DNA of 9,387 nucleotides from Verrucomicrobiota bacterium (lineage in GTDB: Bacteria; Verrucomicrobiota; Verrucomicrobiia; Limisphaerales; UBA1096). The stretch lies in the NCBI GenBank assembly GCA_003972865.1, contig QOAX01000097.1, positions 1 to 9,387 on the forward strand. The letters run 5' to 3'. The position numbers were made by a program, and so were the translations under genes. Below the pieces are notes generated by a model. The model saw only the letters and a list, made by a program, of their open reading frames with translations, searched no databases and was not told the origin of the DNA. Positions 1-6,368 of this stretch are shown here, in pieces. Positions within the stretch are counted from its first letter, which is position 1; each line of letters opens with the position of its first letter.

Positions 1-492
1 GTGCCGTTGGCCGGCATCCACCAAGCCGCTGCCCAAGTCGGCGTCGCCAGCGAGAGGGTGTTTTTGAAAAACCTGGATTCTGACAATCCGACCATCCGTT
101 ACTGGGGCGCGATTGGGCTGGCTGTGAGGCCGGAAATCTCCGGCATGGCCAAGCGCAAATTACGTCGAAAGATTAGTGATCCATCACTGGCCGCGCGGAT
201 TGAGATCGCCAACGCCCTCGCGACTCACGGCGACATTCCGAACGCACTGCCGGCATTGATCGACTCAACGCAACACGAAAATCTCATCGTCGTGACCCAC
301 GCCGCTCGGATCATCGAGTTGCTCGGAAAAAAGGCGAACAGTGCAAAGTATGCAATTGAAGAAGCCCTCAAACGCGCTGACAAAATCCGCCCGCCTGACA
401 CACCGGCGACCGTCGTCCTGCCCGGCGACAAGGATCTAGCCATGTTCGTTTCCTTTTCCTGTCGTGCTTTTTTGAACAAACTGGACGAGTAA
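1..492 (+). CDS. C-terminal part of a HEAT-repeat protein, probably a sulfatase tail (partial)
   Basis: The reading frame is open from base 1 to a TAA at 490-492. The GTG at base 1 is only the window edge, so the gene almost certainly begins upstream. The 163 visible residues are alpha-helical and HEAT-like, with three degenerate repeats: about residues 19-45 (containing RYWGAIGL), 50-77 and 81-112. Helical tails with an RYW(A/G)A(I/V)GL motif are familiar to me from the C-termini of PVC-group sulfatases (alkaline phosphatase superfamily), where they follow the catalytic domain. The downstream sialate O-acetylesterase, only 4 nt away, fits glycan desulfation and deacetylation in one operon. 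The catalytic domain is outside the window, so the sulfatase call is inference. A free-standing HEAT-repeat protein is the alternative. Confidence 0.6.
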   Translation: MPLAGIHQAAAQVGVASERVFLKNLDSDNPTIRYWGAIGLAVRPEISGMAKRKLRRKISDPSLAARIEIANALATHGDIPNALPALIDSTQHENLIVVTHAARIIELLGKKANSAKYAIEEALKRADKIRPPDTPATVVLPGDKDLAMFVSFSCRAFLNKLDE

Positions 493-496
493 ACCA

Positions 497-2023
497 ATGC
501 TCCGGTTACTAAAAACCATCTCCGCAGGAGTTGCTTTTTTATTCGCTGGGGATCTCTTCGCAGCACTTCAACCCGCTAAGGTTTTCTCCGACAACATGGT
601 GTTACAGCAGGGGGTGTCTGTACCGGTTTGGGGAAGTGCTGATATCGGAGCCAATGTTGTCGTTGAGTTTGCGGGGCAACGTGCTGAGACGAAGGCGGAC
701 AATGCCGGACGGTGGAGGTTGGAGTTTGAGCCATTAAGCGCGAGTGCAGAAGGACGCCCGCTCTCAATTCGGAGCGGCAACGAACGTCTACTTTTTAAAA
801 ATGTCGTGGTGGGGGATGTGTGGTTTTCCGGCGGGCAATCGAATATGGGGTATAGTGCGGGCAGCATGGCCAAGCGATTGGCCAAGGGGAAGGCGTTGGT
901 CGATGCAGCAGATTATCCGGGCATCCGGTTTCGGAAAGTGAATGAGGAAAACATGCCAATGCCGCAGGAGGATTTGAAAGGCGGGAGTTGGTTCGTGTGC
1001 ACGCCGAATTCGGTGAAGGCTTTTTCAGCGGTTGGATTCATTTTCGCCCGAAGGTTGCACGAGAAACTCAAAGTGCCGATTGGCATCATTGATTGCTCCT
1101 GGGGCGGCACGCCGATTGAGCCTTACATTCCTGCTGAGGCGTTTACCGGGCATCCTACCTTGGAGCGCCTAGCCAAGTTGTCGGAGACGAGGGACTATGA
1201 GGCTATCAAGGCCATGCGGGGCGGGACATTTGTTCGCAGTGACGCTTGGCTCGCCGGGGCAATCTACAACGCTCGAATCGCTCCCGTTGTTCCGTATGCG
1301 ATTCGCGGTGCCATTTGGTATCAAGCGGAGTCCAACTGCGGCACTGGTGAAGACCCGCGCGATTATGCCCACAAAATGCGGGCGCTCATTCAAGGCTGGC
1401 GAGGTGCTTGGGGTCGTCCGGATTTGCCGTTTTATTATGTGCAGCTTCCCCAGTGGCGTAGCTACGCATGGACGTATGCCCGCGAGGAACAACGGCGTGC
1501 GATGGATGTGCCGAACACAGGCATGGCGGTAACAATCGATTTGGATTTTAACAACGATATTCATCCGCCAAACAAAATCGATGTGGGGGAGCGCCTGGCC
1601 CGATGGCCTCTGGCCAAGGTTTACAGATATTCCACGCCTTATAGTGGACCGACATTTCGATCTGTAAAGCGTGGCGGGAATGTTTTGTCTGTGATGTTCA
1701 ATAATGTGGATGGAGGATTGATTGTTGGCCAAGCGGGTGTAGGTCAGGTGATAGAGATCAAAGGAGGTAAATTATTTGGATTTGAATTGGCCGATGAAGG
1801 GGGGGAGTGGCATGCAGCAAATGCGCTTATTCGTGGTAACACGGTTGCTGTCAGCAGCGTTGAAGTGAGCGAACCAAGGGCGGTTCGGTACGCTTGCCAT
1901 CCACAAGCACCAGAAGATAAACAGTGGAATCTTTACAACGGAGCCAAACTTCCGGCCTCCCCATTTTGCTCCGATTGGAGCCTGATGCCGTACGACCCCA
2001 AACAAAACCCAATGCCGAAATAA
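497..2023 (+). CDS. Secreted sialate O-acetylesterase family protein (SASA, SGNH-type hydrolase)
   Basis: This 508-residue protein should remove O-acetyl groups from sialic acids or other acetylated glycans outside the cytoplasm. Residues 1-22 form a signal peptide (basic MLRLLK, hydrophobic core, FAA near the cleavage site). A beta-rich N-terminal domain (about 25-105) carries the family motif VFSDNMVLQQ. The catalytic domain has GQSNM at 113-117 with nucleophile Ser115, SWGGTPIEPY at 201-210, WYQAESN at 274-280, and DIHPPNK at 354-360, which supplies the acid and base (Asp354, His356). Length fits the family, and all key residues are present. The ATG at 497 lies 4 nt after the upstream stop, so translation is probably coupled; no strong ribosome-binding site is visible. 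The 3' part is noticeably more AT-rich than the rest of the window. The actual substrate may be a plant or algal acetylated glycan rather than sialate. Confidence 0.9.
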   Translation: MLRLLKTISAGVAFLFAGDLFAALQPAKVFSDNMVLQQGVSVPVWGSADIGANVVVEFAGQRAETKADNAGRWRLEFEPLSASAEGRPLSIRSGNERLLFKNVVVGDVWFSGGQSNMGYSAGSMAKRLAKGKALVDAADYPGIRFRKVNEENMPMPQEDLKGGSWFVCTPNSVKAFSAVGFIFARRLHEKLKVPIGIIDCSWGGTPIEPYIPAEAFTGHPTLERLAKLSETRDYEAIKAMRGGTFVRSDAWLAGAIYNARIAPVVPYAIRGAIWYQAESNCGTGEDPRDYAHKMRALIQGWRGAWGRPDLPFYYVQLPQWRSYAWTYAREEQRRAMDVPNTGMAVTIDLDFNNDIHPPNKIDVGERLARWPLAKVYRYSTPYSGPTFRSVKRGGNVLSVMFNNVDGGLIVGQAGVGQVIEIKGGKLFGFELADEGGEWHAANALIRGNTVAVSSVEVSEPRAVRYACHPQAPEDKQWNLYNGAKLPASPFCSDWSLMPYDPKQNPMPK

Positions 2024-2024
2024 A

Positions 2025-2043
2025 AAACGAGTTATGCTCGTTT
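2025..2043. terminator. Bidirectional intrinsic terminator between convergent genes
   Basis: The arms AAACGAG (2025-2031) and CTCGTTT (2037-2043) are perfectly complementary around a 5-nt loop (TTATG). The hairpin starts one base after the esterase stop and lies 25 nt beyond the citrate synthase stop. Read on the minus strand, the 3' arm runs into a six-T tract followed by ATTT, a good intrinsic terminator for the citrate synthase operon. On the plus strand the T-tract is only three bases, so it is weaker for the esterase. Confidence 0.65.
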
Positions 2044-2060
2044 CATAAAGATTGGTCAGT

Positions 2061-2074
2061 CGCTTGGCTCAGCG
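2061..2074. repeat. Variant copy of the dispersed word (CGCTTGGCTCAGCG)
   Basis: This 14-mer differs at two positions from CGCTTGGCCAAGCG, the fullest palindromic copy in the window (7814-7827). It overlaps the TGA of the citrate synthase gene (2069-2071). The core CTTGGCTCA recurs at 7098-7106 and 8729-8736 plus flanks. Confidence 0.5.
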
Positions 2075-3325
2075 TTCGCTGATTGGCTTGAACTTGAGAT
2101 CGTCCGGGCCGTCGTAAACGCCTCTCGGGCGGATGAGGCGGTTGTCGGCCAGTTGCTCGAGCACGTGTGCGGTCCAGCCGGAAGTGCGCGCGATCGCGAA
2201 GATCGGCGTGAACAGGTCGGTCGGAATGCCGAGCGAGTAGTAAACAGTGGCCGAGTAGAAATCGACGTTCGGGTAGAGGTTCTTTTCGCGGAGCATGATC
2301 TCGGCGATGCGTTCGCTCATGTCGAGCCACTTGGTTTCACCGAGCTTGGCGCCGAGCTTTTGGGCCATGCGTTGCAGGTGAGGCGCGCGCGGGTCAAGCA
2401 CCTTGTAAACGCGGTGGCCGATGCCCATGATTTTCTTTTTGTTCTTCAGGCAGTTGGCGACGAAGTCGTCCACCTTGTCGAGGCTGCCAATTTCCTGGAG
2501 CATCTTGATGACGCCTTCATTGGCGCCGCCGTGCAGCGGACCCTTGAGCGTGCCGATGGCGGAGGTGATGGCCGAGTACATGCCGCTGAGCGTGGCAATG
2601 GTGACGCGCGCCGAGAAGGTCGAGGCGTTCATGCCGTGGTCAGCGTGCAGGATGTAGCACATGTCGATGGTCTTCTCCTTTTCCTCAATCGGTTTTTCAC
2701 CGTCGATGAGGTAGAGGAAGTTTGCCGCCTCTCCAAGGGACGGGTCGGACTCGGGCAATGGCTTGCCCTGACGGGCCAAGTGGAAGTAGGCCGTGATGAC
2801 CGGCACCTGCGCGATGAGCTTGATGGCGCGGCTGGCTTGCACCTCAAGCGCATCCTCCGTCTCGGGCGGTTCGTAGCAGGCGAGGGCGGAAACCAGGGTG
2901 CGAATGGCGCGCATCGGCGAGGCTTCCTTCGGGAGTTGTTTGATAAGGTCCACCACGCCGCCCGGCAGATCGCGAGCCGCAGCCAACTCCGCCTTTAGCG
3001 AGTCCAACTCGGCCTGATTCGGCAACTTGCCGCGATGCAGCAGGTGCACGACCTCCTCATAGGTCGCGTTGCCGGCCAACTCGTTGATGTTGTAGCCCCG
3101 GTAAATCAACTCCCCATCGAGTCCGCGCACGCTGCTGAGCTTCGTGGTGGCGGCGACAACGCCTTCCAAGCCCTTTGTGGGCGCAGGTTTTTCTGTATCG
3201 CTCATTTTAAATTCTTTCAGGCGGTCACGCGCCGACGGTGTGACGATCGCGTCGGTCGGGATGCCATCCACCCCGCCCTTGCGTTGCAGCTCGTCAATAT
3301 CTTTTAAGCTGTAAACTTTTTTCAT
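2069..3325 (-). CDS. gltA: Citrate synthase with an N-terminal extension
   Basis: This enzyme condenses acetyl-CoA and oxaloacetate to citrate at the TCA cycle entry. From the ATG at 3325 it has 418 residues. The conserved body starts near residue 50. Active-site elements are intact: HADHGMN with His230, GPLHGG with His265, GIGHRVYK with His304/Arg305, NVDFYS with Asp355, and ARTSGW with Arg380. The first 40 residues are extra: a short helical stretch, then IVTPSARDRLKE at 27-38. An internal ATG at 3205 (residue 41, MSDTEK) would give a 378-residue enzyme of ordinary length. I keep the long start because the extension has coding-like codon use and its ATG overlaps the preceding small ORF as ATGA. 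The gene is last in the minus operon and ends at the hairpin at 2025-2043. A methylcitrate synthase role cannot be excluded from sequence alone. Confidence 0.93.
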   Translation of the reverse strand: MKKVYSLKDIDELQRKGGVDGIPTDAIVTPSARDRLKEFKMSDTEKPAPTKGLEGVVAATTKLSSVRGLDGELIYRGYNINELAGNATYEEVVHLLHRGKLPNQAELDSLKAELAAARDLPGGVVDLIKQLPKEASPMRAIRTLVSALACYEPPETEDALEVQASRAIKLIAQVPVITAYFHLARQGKPLPESDPSLGEAANFLYLIDGEKPIEEKEKTIDMCYILHADHGMNASTFSARVTIATLSGMYSAITSAIGTLKGPLHGGANEGVIKMLQEIGSLDKVDDFVANCLKNKKKIMGIGHRVYKVLDPRAPHLQRMAQKLGAKLGETKWLDMSERIAEIMLREKNLYPNVDFYSATVYYSLGIPTDLFTPIFAIARTSGWTAHVLEQLADNRLIRPRGVYDGPDDLKFKPISER

Positions 3326-3432
3326 CCGTCACGAACCAATGTGAATCCTCTCCGGCGGGTCAGAGACCGTAATGAAAACCGGTTTTCGGCGCAACGGTTT
3401 TTTCGGAACTCACGGCTTGGCCAAGCGCTCAT
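3322..3432 (-). CDS. Possible 36-residue small protein filling the queD-gltA gap
   Basis: An ATG-initiated frame starts inside the queD stop (ATGA, ATG at 3432-3430) and stops inside the citrate synthase start (ATGA, TGA at 3324-3322). It therefore tiles the otherwise non-coding gap exactly. The product would be short and strongly basic (nine arginines in 36 residues, beginning MSAWPSREF). I recognise no family. The same stretch contains the 12-bp palindrome GCTTGGCCAAGC and a 14-bp palindrome, so it may just be a regulatory intergenic region that happens to be open. Double ATGA overlaps are the only positive evidence. Confidence 0.2.
   Translation of the reverse strand: MSAWPSREFRKNRCAENRFSLRSLTRRRGFTLVRDG
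3374..3387. promoter_or_regulatory. 14-bp perfect palindrome upstream of citrate synthase
   Basis: GAAAACCGGTTTTC is a perfect inverted repeat centred about 55 bp before the citrate synthase ATG. A related block, CGGTTTTTTCGG, follows at 3395-3406, so the element CGGTTTT(TT)CGG occurs twice within 30 bp. This could be an operator or a local hairpin. No clear -10/-35 pair was recognised around it. Confidence 0.3.
3415..3426. repeat. Dispersed palindrome copy (GCTTGGCCAAGC), just after queD
   Basis: Perfect 12-bp palindrome beginning 2 nt beyond the queD stop codon on the minus strand. It is one of nine exact TTGGCCAA occurrences found by eye in the window. Confidence 0.6.
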
Positions 3433-3785
3433 AGCCCCCGGTAAACGCAGCGGGCGGTGCAGGTCTCGGCTACTTCCACAGCGGTTAACAGGGGCAGATT
3501 CGGCTTCAGCCGCTCCCAAATCCAAATGGCCACATTCTCGCTGGTAGGGTTTTCGAGGCCGTCAATTTCGTTGAGATAATGATGGTCGATCTGCTCCCAG
3601 AGCGGCTTAAACGCCGCGGTGATGTCGGCGTAATCGATCACCCAGCCCAGCTTGGGATCACAGTCACCCTCGACGACGATCTCCGCCCTGAAGCTGTGGC
3701 CGTGCAGTCGCCTGCATTTGTGCTCCTCCGGTAGGTGCGGCAGAAGATGGGCGGCTTCGAACTGAAATGTTTTCCTGAGTTCCAT
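3429..3785 (-). CDS. queD: 6-carboxy-5,6,7,8-tetrahydropterin synthase (QueD / 6-PTPS family)
   Basis: This enzyme converts 7,8-dihydroneopterin triphosphate to 6-carboxytetrahydropterin, an early step towards the 7-deazaguanine core of queuosine. From the ATG at 3785 the protein has 118 residues, typical for QueD. The zinc ligands His13 (EAAH) and His28/His30 (LHGH) are present, as is catalytic Cys24 in HKCRRLHGH. The DHHYLNE and NPTSENVA motifs and a C-terminal VAETCTARCVY strand are also there. A TTG start at 3806 would add seven residues but overlap the upstream gene. The ATG leaves a 7-nt gap after the LuxC-like stop and matches the usual N-terminus, so I chose it. No other queuosine gene is in the window, so its place behind luxE-luxC may simply be shared transcription. 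A pterin-related paralogue is possible. Confidence 0.9.
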   Translation of the reverse strand: MELRKTFQFEAAHLLPHLPEEHKCRRLHGHSFRAEIVVEGDCDPKLGWVIDYADITAAFKPLWEQIDHHYLNEIDGLENPTSENVAIWIWERLKPNLPLLTAVEVAETCTARCVYRGL

Positions 3786-3792
3786 GATTCGG

Positions 3793-5148
3793 TCACGCAG
3801 TTTCAAGGTCGGTCCAGCGGATCAGTTCGCCAAGCGGCGGCCGGCCGTCGTGCCGCCAGGCCAGTGGCGGCCGCTGCATTTGGCTAAGCGCACAAATCCG
3901 TGGCACACCCCACTGGGCCAGAGGCAGCGCCAACTCCCGCATCCGCGCCTCGCTGGCGGCCAGGCCGACGGTGGACACGGACTCGCGGACCGGCTCCAGC
4001 ACATGCAGCGCCTCCTCGATATGCTCGATCGGCTTGACGAAAATAAAACGGTTCAGCGGCGAGGTTTGAAACTGCTTTTCATCCTCGTACACCACCGTCC
4101 AGTCGGTCGTTTCCTCGCTTTCCCAGATCAATGCCCCGACGTTGTTTGCCGAGCGGATTTTGTAAAAGCGCCGGGTCGTTGAGATGGACGCCGCCTCTTT
4201 TGTCGAGATCGGGCCACGCGGCATCGCTTCGTTTCGCACCTCAAGCTCCTCGGCGAGCATTTCGGCGAAGCGCTCCGGCTTGAGACTGCCAAATTGCTCG
4301 ACGTAAATCACGTGCGGCGACAGGCAGCCGTGCTGGTTCCACGCGACGACATCGTCGGCGGCGCGTGAAATGATCGCCTGCGTGCCCATCACCTCGTTGG
4401 CCTGTTTTTCCACGTAGCCGAAACTGACGCGATGCCCGTAGCCGACTAGACGCTTGCCCAGGGGCAGTCGTTGACGGATCGCCTCAACCGTGTTGTCGCT
4501 GCCATTCACCGTCACGCAATCGGCCTCGGCGAACAGCGCCGGCTCGAGCGACTCGTTGCCGCCATCCCACTCGGCGATCTCGAGCGACGCCGCCATGCCC
4601 GGTTCCACGAAGTGCAGCGAGTGGCCGAACAGGCGGGGCAGCAGCGACTTGCCGGAGGCGCACTTGATGAACTGAGCAGAGCGAAGCAACAACCCAAACG
4701 CGATCGACTGAAACACCGGCACCGGCAAATTGCCTGGCGCAATGTGGGCGATCAGTTGCGGGCCGTTCACCATCGAGAAGGTTCGGTTCGGCTGACTGGC
4801 GAACGACTGCAGCCGGGTCGGGTCGCCGAACTCCTGCGTCAGCAGCATGAAAAACTTTTCCTGTGTCCACTCGGCGAAACAGGCGTCCAGCCCGGCTGCG
4901 AGCACTTCGCGAGGGAAGCCTGTTTCCTCCGGGTCGGCGTCGAGCGCCATTTGTCGCAGGGGATAATCGGGCGAACGCCACAAGTTGCCCACCTCGGCGA
5001 GTTTGGAGATGATCTGCTCGTTGCCAAGCGTGGCGAGGTACTCATTGCGGTTTCGGCGCAGCGTTTGGCATGCCTCGGCGATCAGCGGGTGCGTCAGCTC
5101 CGCACCCGGTTTGTCGGCCAAAAAATAGTCCAGTGATGGCTCAGGCAT
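3793..5148 (-). CDS. luxC: LuxC-like fatty acyl-CoA / acyl-protein reductase
   Basis: LuxC reductases take an activated fatty acyl group onto a cysteine and reduce it with NADPH to an aldehyde. This 451-residue protein is slightly shorter than the marine luminous LuxC enzymes. Visible elements are a conserved middle block with GNLPVPVFQS (139-148) and IKCASGKS (161-168), the nucleotide-binding region VNGSDNT (214-220) with GYGHRVSFG (236-244), and the active-site cysteine Cys275 within WNQHGCLSPH. The end has the HDGRPPLGELIRW stretch (433-445) common in the family. The start ATG overlaps the end of the LuxE-like gene by 8 nt (ATGCCTGA), giving tight coupling. In the lux complex LuxE hands acyl groups to LuxC, so the adjacency supports a working pair. 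No LuxD or LuxAB gene is here. The symbol denotes family membership, not bioluminescence. Confidence 0.85.
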   Translation of the reverse strand: MPEPSLDYFLADKPGAELTHPLIAEACQTLRRNRNEYLATLGNEQIISKLAEVGNLWRSPDYPLRQMALDADPEETGFPREVLAAGLDACFAEWTQEKFFMLLTQEFGDPTRLQSFASQPNRTFSMVNGPQLIAHIAPGNLPVPVFQSIAFGLLLRSAQFIKCASGKSLLPRLFGHSLHFVEPGMAASLEIAEWDGGNESLEPALFAEADCVTVNGSDNTVEAIRQRLPLGKRLVGYGHRVSFGYVEKQANEVMGTQAIISRAADDVVAWNQHGCLSPHVIYVEQFGSLKPERFAEMLAEELEVRNEAMPRGPISTKEAASISTTRRFYKIRSANNVGALIWESEETTDWTVVYEDEKQFQTSPLNRFIFVKPIEHIEEALHVLEPVRESVSTVGLAASEARMRELALPLAQWGVPRICALSQMQRPPLAWRHDGRPPLGELIRWTDLETA

Positions 5149-6235
5149 GAGTCAAATTCATCAGCGAACAGCCGCGGGATTCCGCCAATTCGGCCCGGCC
5201 CAGCAGCTCGAATCCGTCGGCGTGGCGCTTGGCCAAGTCCTCCGTCTGGAGGCTGAACACCGAACTGACGTTGGCCAGATCGACAACCTGCAACAGGCCC
5301 GCTTGGCCAAGCTCGGCGTCTGCCAGCGTCTCCGGCGAGACGACGCGGGCGCGTGCCCAAGGCGGAAACCGAAACAGTCGGGGAGCAGCATTCGCTTGGC
5401 CCAGTTTGCCGTCATACGCCTGCGAACTCAATTCGCACATGCCGTATTCGCAAATGATCCGCTCGCTCGCGACACCAAGCTTGGTGGTGATGGCTTGGTG
5501 CAACTCGGCCTTGGGCATCTCACGCGAGCGGCCCTTGTAGCCGCCGGTCTCCATCGCCGCCGAGCCGGAGGGCAGTTGAAACTCAAGCGCGGCGGTGTCC
5601 AGATGATCCAGCAGGTGCACAAACGAAAACGCGGTGCCGAGAATCGTGACCGGCTCGTTTTGCGTGGCACAGTCGTGCAGGAAATCGACAGCTGCTTCGC
5701 CGTCGATCCGCCATTGACCGTCGGCGCCGAAGCAGCGTTCACGATTGGCCAAGCGCTTGGCCACGGCGTCCATCATGTGAACGAGCGACGACTTCGGCGC
5801 CTGGGCAAGCTCGGGACATAGGAACAGCAGCCGGTTCGCCGATTCGTCCAACAGGTGCTCGGCAAACCAGGTCCAAAGCGAGGTGTGATATACGGCCAGG
5901 CTGTCGCGGCTGTGAAAGTGCCGGCTGCGATTGGTTTGAGTCGTGCCGCTTGAACGGAACACGGTCTCGCGATCGGCCACCGGCAGCACGGTCAGGTCGA
6001 GCGACTTTAAGACGCGCGTCGACACGGCCGGGATGTCGCGCCAATCTGCGACCGTTTCCGGCGTGTGATTTTCTGTGCGGCAAAAATTAGCGTAGGGGGT
6101 GTTGTGCACGAATTGAAACGCGAAGAGGCCAAGCGCAAGTTCATCGAACCCCTCCGTGCTCGGCTCGTCGGCGCAACACCGAATGAACGAGCTGATTGCG
6201 CTGCATGCTTCGGCCAATGATGTGAACGGTATCAT
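5141..6235 (-). CDS. luxE: LuxE-like acyl-protein synthetase (fatty-acid activating, ANL superfamily)
   Basis: LuxE enzymes activate a fatty acid with ATP to acyl-AMP, load it on their own cysteine and pass it to LuxC. The ATG at 6235 gives 364 residues, close to LuxE length. The frame is open further upstream, but that part is antisense to the divergent lipoprotein gene and shows no family similarity. Motifs in order: the phosphate-binding SSGTTQTNRSRH (95-106), METGGYKGRSREM (228-240), EYGMCELSSQAYD (263-275) and TEDLA (331-335). Cys356 in SRGCSL lies nine residues from the C-terminus, matching the flexible terminal cysteine known to carry the acyl group in Photobacterium LuxE. It is first in the minus-strand operon and overlaps luxC. 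An 18-bp palindrome (5746-5763) falls inside the gene and encodes AKRLA. Confidence 0.83.
   Translation of the reverse strand: MIPFTSLAEACSAISSFIRCCADEPSTEGFDELALGLFAFQFVHNTPYANFCRTENHTPETVADWRDIPAVSTRVLKSLDLTVLPVADRETVFRSSGTTQTNRSRHFHSRDSLAVYHTSLWTWFAEHLLDESANRLLFLCPELAQAPKSSLVHMMDAVAKRLANRERCFGADGQWRIDGEAAVDFLHDCATQNEPVTILGTAFSFVHLLDHLDTAALEFQLPSGSAAMETGGYKGRSREMPKAELHQAITTKLGVASERIICEYGMCELSSQAYDGKLGQANAAPRLFRFPPWARARVVSPETLADAELGQAGLLQVVDLANVSSVFSLQTEDLAKRHADGFELLGRAELAESRGCSLMNLTHA
5226..5237. repeat. Dispersed palindrome copy (CGCTTGGCCAAG) within luxE-like gene
   Basis: Contains the exact TTGGCCAA core at 5229-5236 with one arm extended to CGC. It lies 75 bp from a second copy in the same gene. 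Confidence 0.5.
5301..5312. repeat. Dispersed palindrome copy (GCTTGGCCAAGC) within luxE-like gene
   Basis: Perfect 12-bp palindrome identical to the copy after queD at 3415-3426. Both are preceded and followed by different sequence, so only the palindrome is shared. Confidence 0.6.
5746..5763. repeat. 18-bp perfect palindrome built from two overlapping copies of the word
   Basis: TGGCCAAGCGCTTGGCCA reads the same on both strands and is made of two TTGGCCAA-type half-elements joined by GCGC. A 17/18 match (TGGCCAAGCGATTGGCCA) occurs at 867-884 in the unrelated esterase gene and a 16/18 match at 8607-8624 after the pilin remnant. Confidence 0.6.
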
Positions 6236-6368
6236 GCGGTTTTTGTGGGCGCTTGCGCGCGTTGGCTGGTTTTCCGCCACAGCCAAGGACGTGCAAACTA
6301 CGGTCAAGCCATCGGCTTGGCAACAAATGGTTTTGTCAGCGGGCGAGGCGTGTGGTTTGCTCTCGCCC
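6236..6368. promoter_or_regulatory. Divergent intergenic region with a candidate promoter for the luxE operon
   Basis: These 133 bp separate the luxE-like start from the lipoprotein start. On the minus strand, TTGCCA (6318-6323) and TAGTTT (6295-6300) are separated by 17 bp and would start transcription about 50 nt before the luxE ATG. The fit to a sigma-70 promoter is only moderate. A perfect inverted repeat, CAAGCC-ATC-GGCTTG (6305-6319), lies in the spacer and overlaps the proposed -35, so it could be an operator. I saw no convincing promoter for the lipoprotein gene. Confidence 0.25.

Noticed and set aside
2153..2998. 281-codon plus-strand open frame opposite citrate synthase
   Set aside because: It lies wholly antisense to a well-supported enzyme and has low-complexity, arginine/valine-rich content typical of the mirror frame of high-GC3 genes.
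4471..5136. 221-codon plus-strand open frame opposite the LuxC-like gene
   Set aside because: Antisense shadow of a conserved gene; composition is Arg/Leu/Gln-rich with no recognisable domain.
5147..5821. 224-codon plus-strand open frame opposite the LuxE-like gene
   Set aside because: Antisense shadow of a gene with family motifs throughout; no domain seen in the plus-strand translation.
6156..6368. N-terminal extension of the lipoprotein frame (71 extra residues)
   Set aside because: It would bury the lipoprotein signal peptide and is antisense to the luxE start; the ATG at 6369 is directly followed by a proper lipobox.
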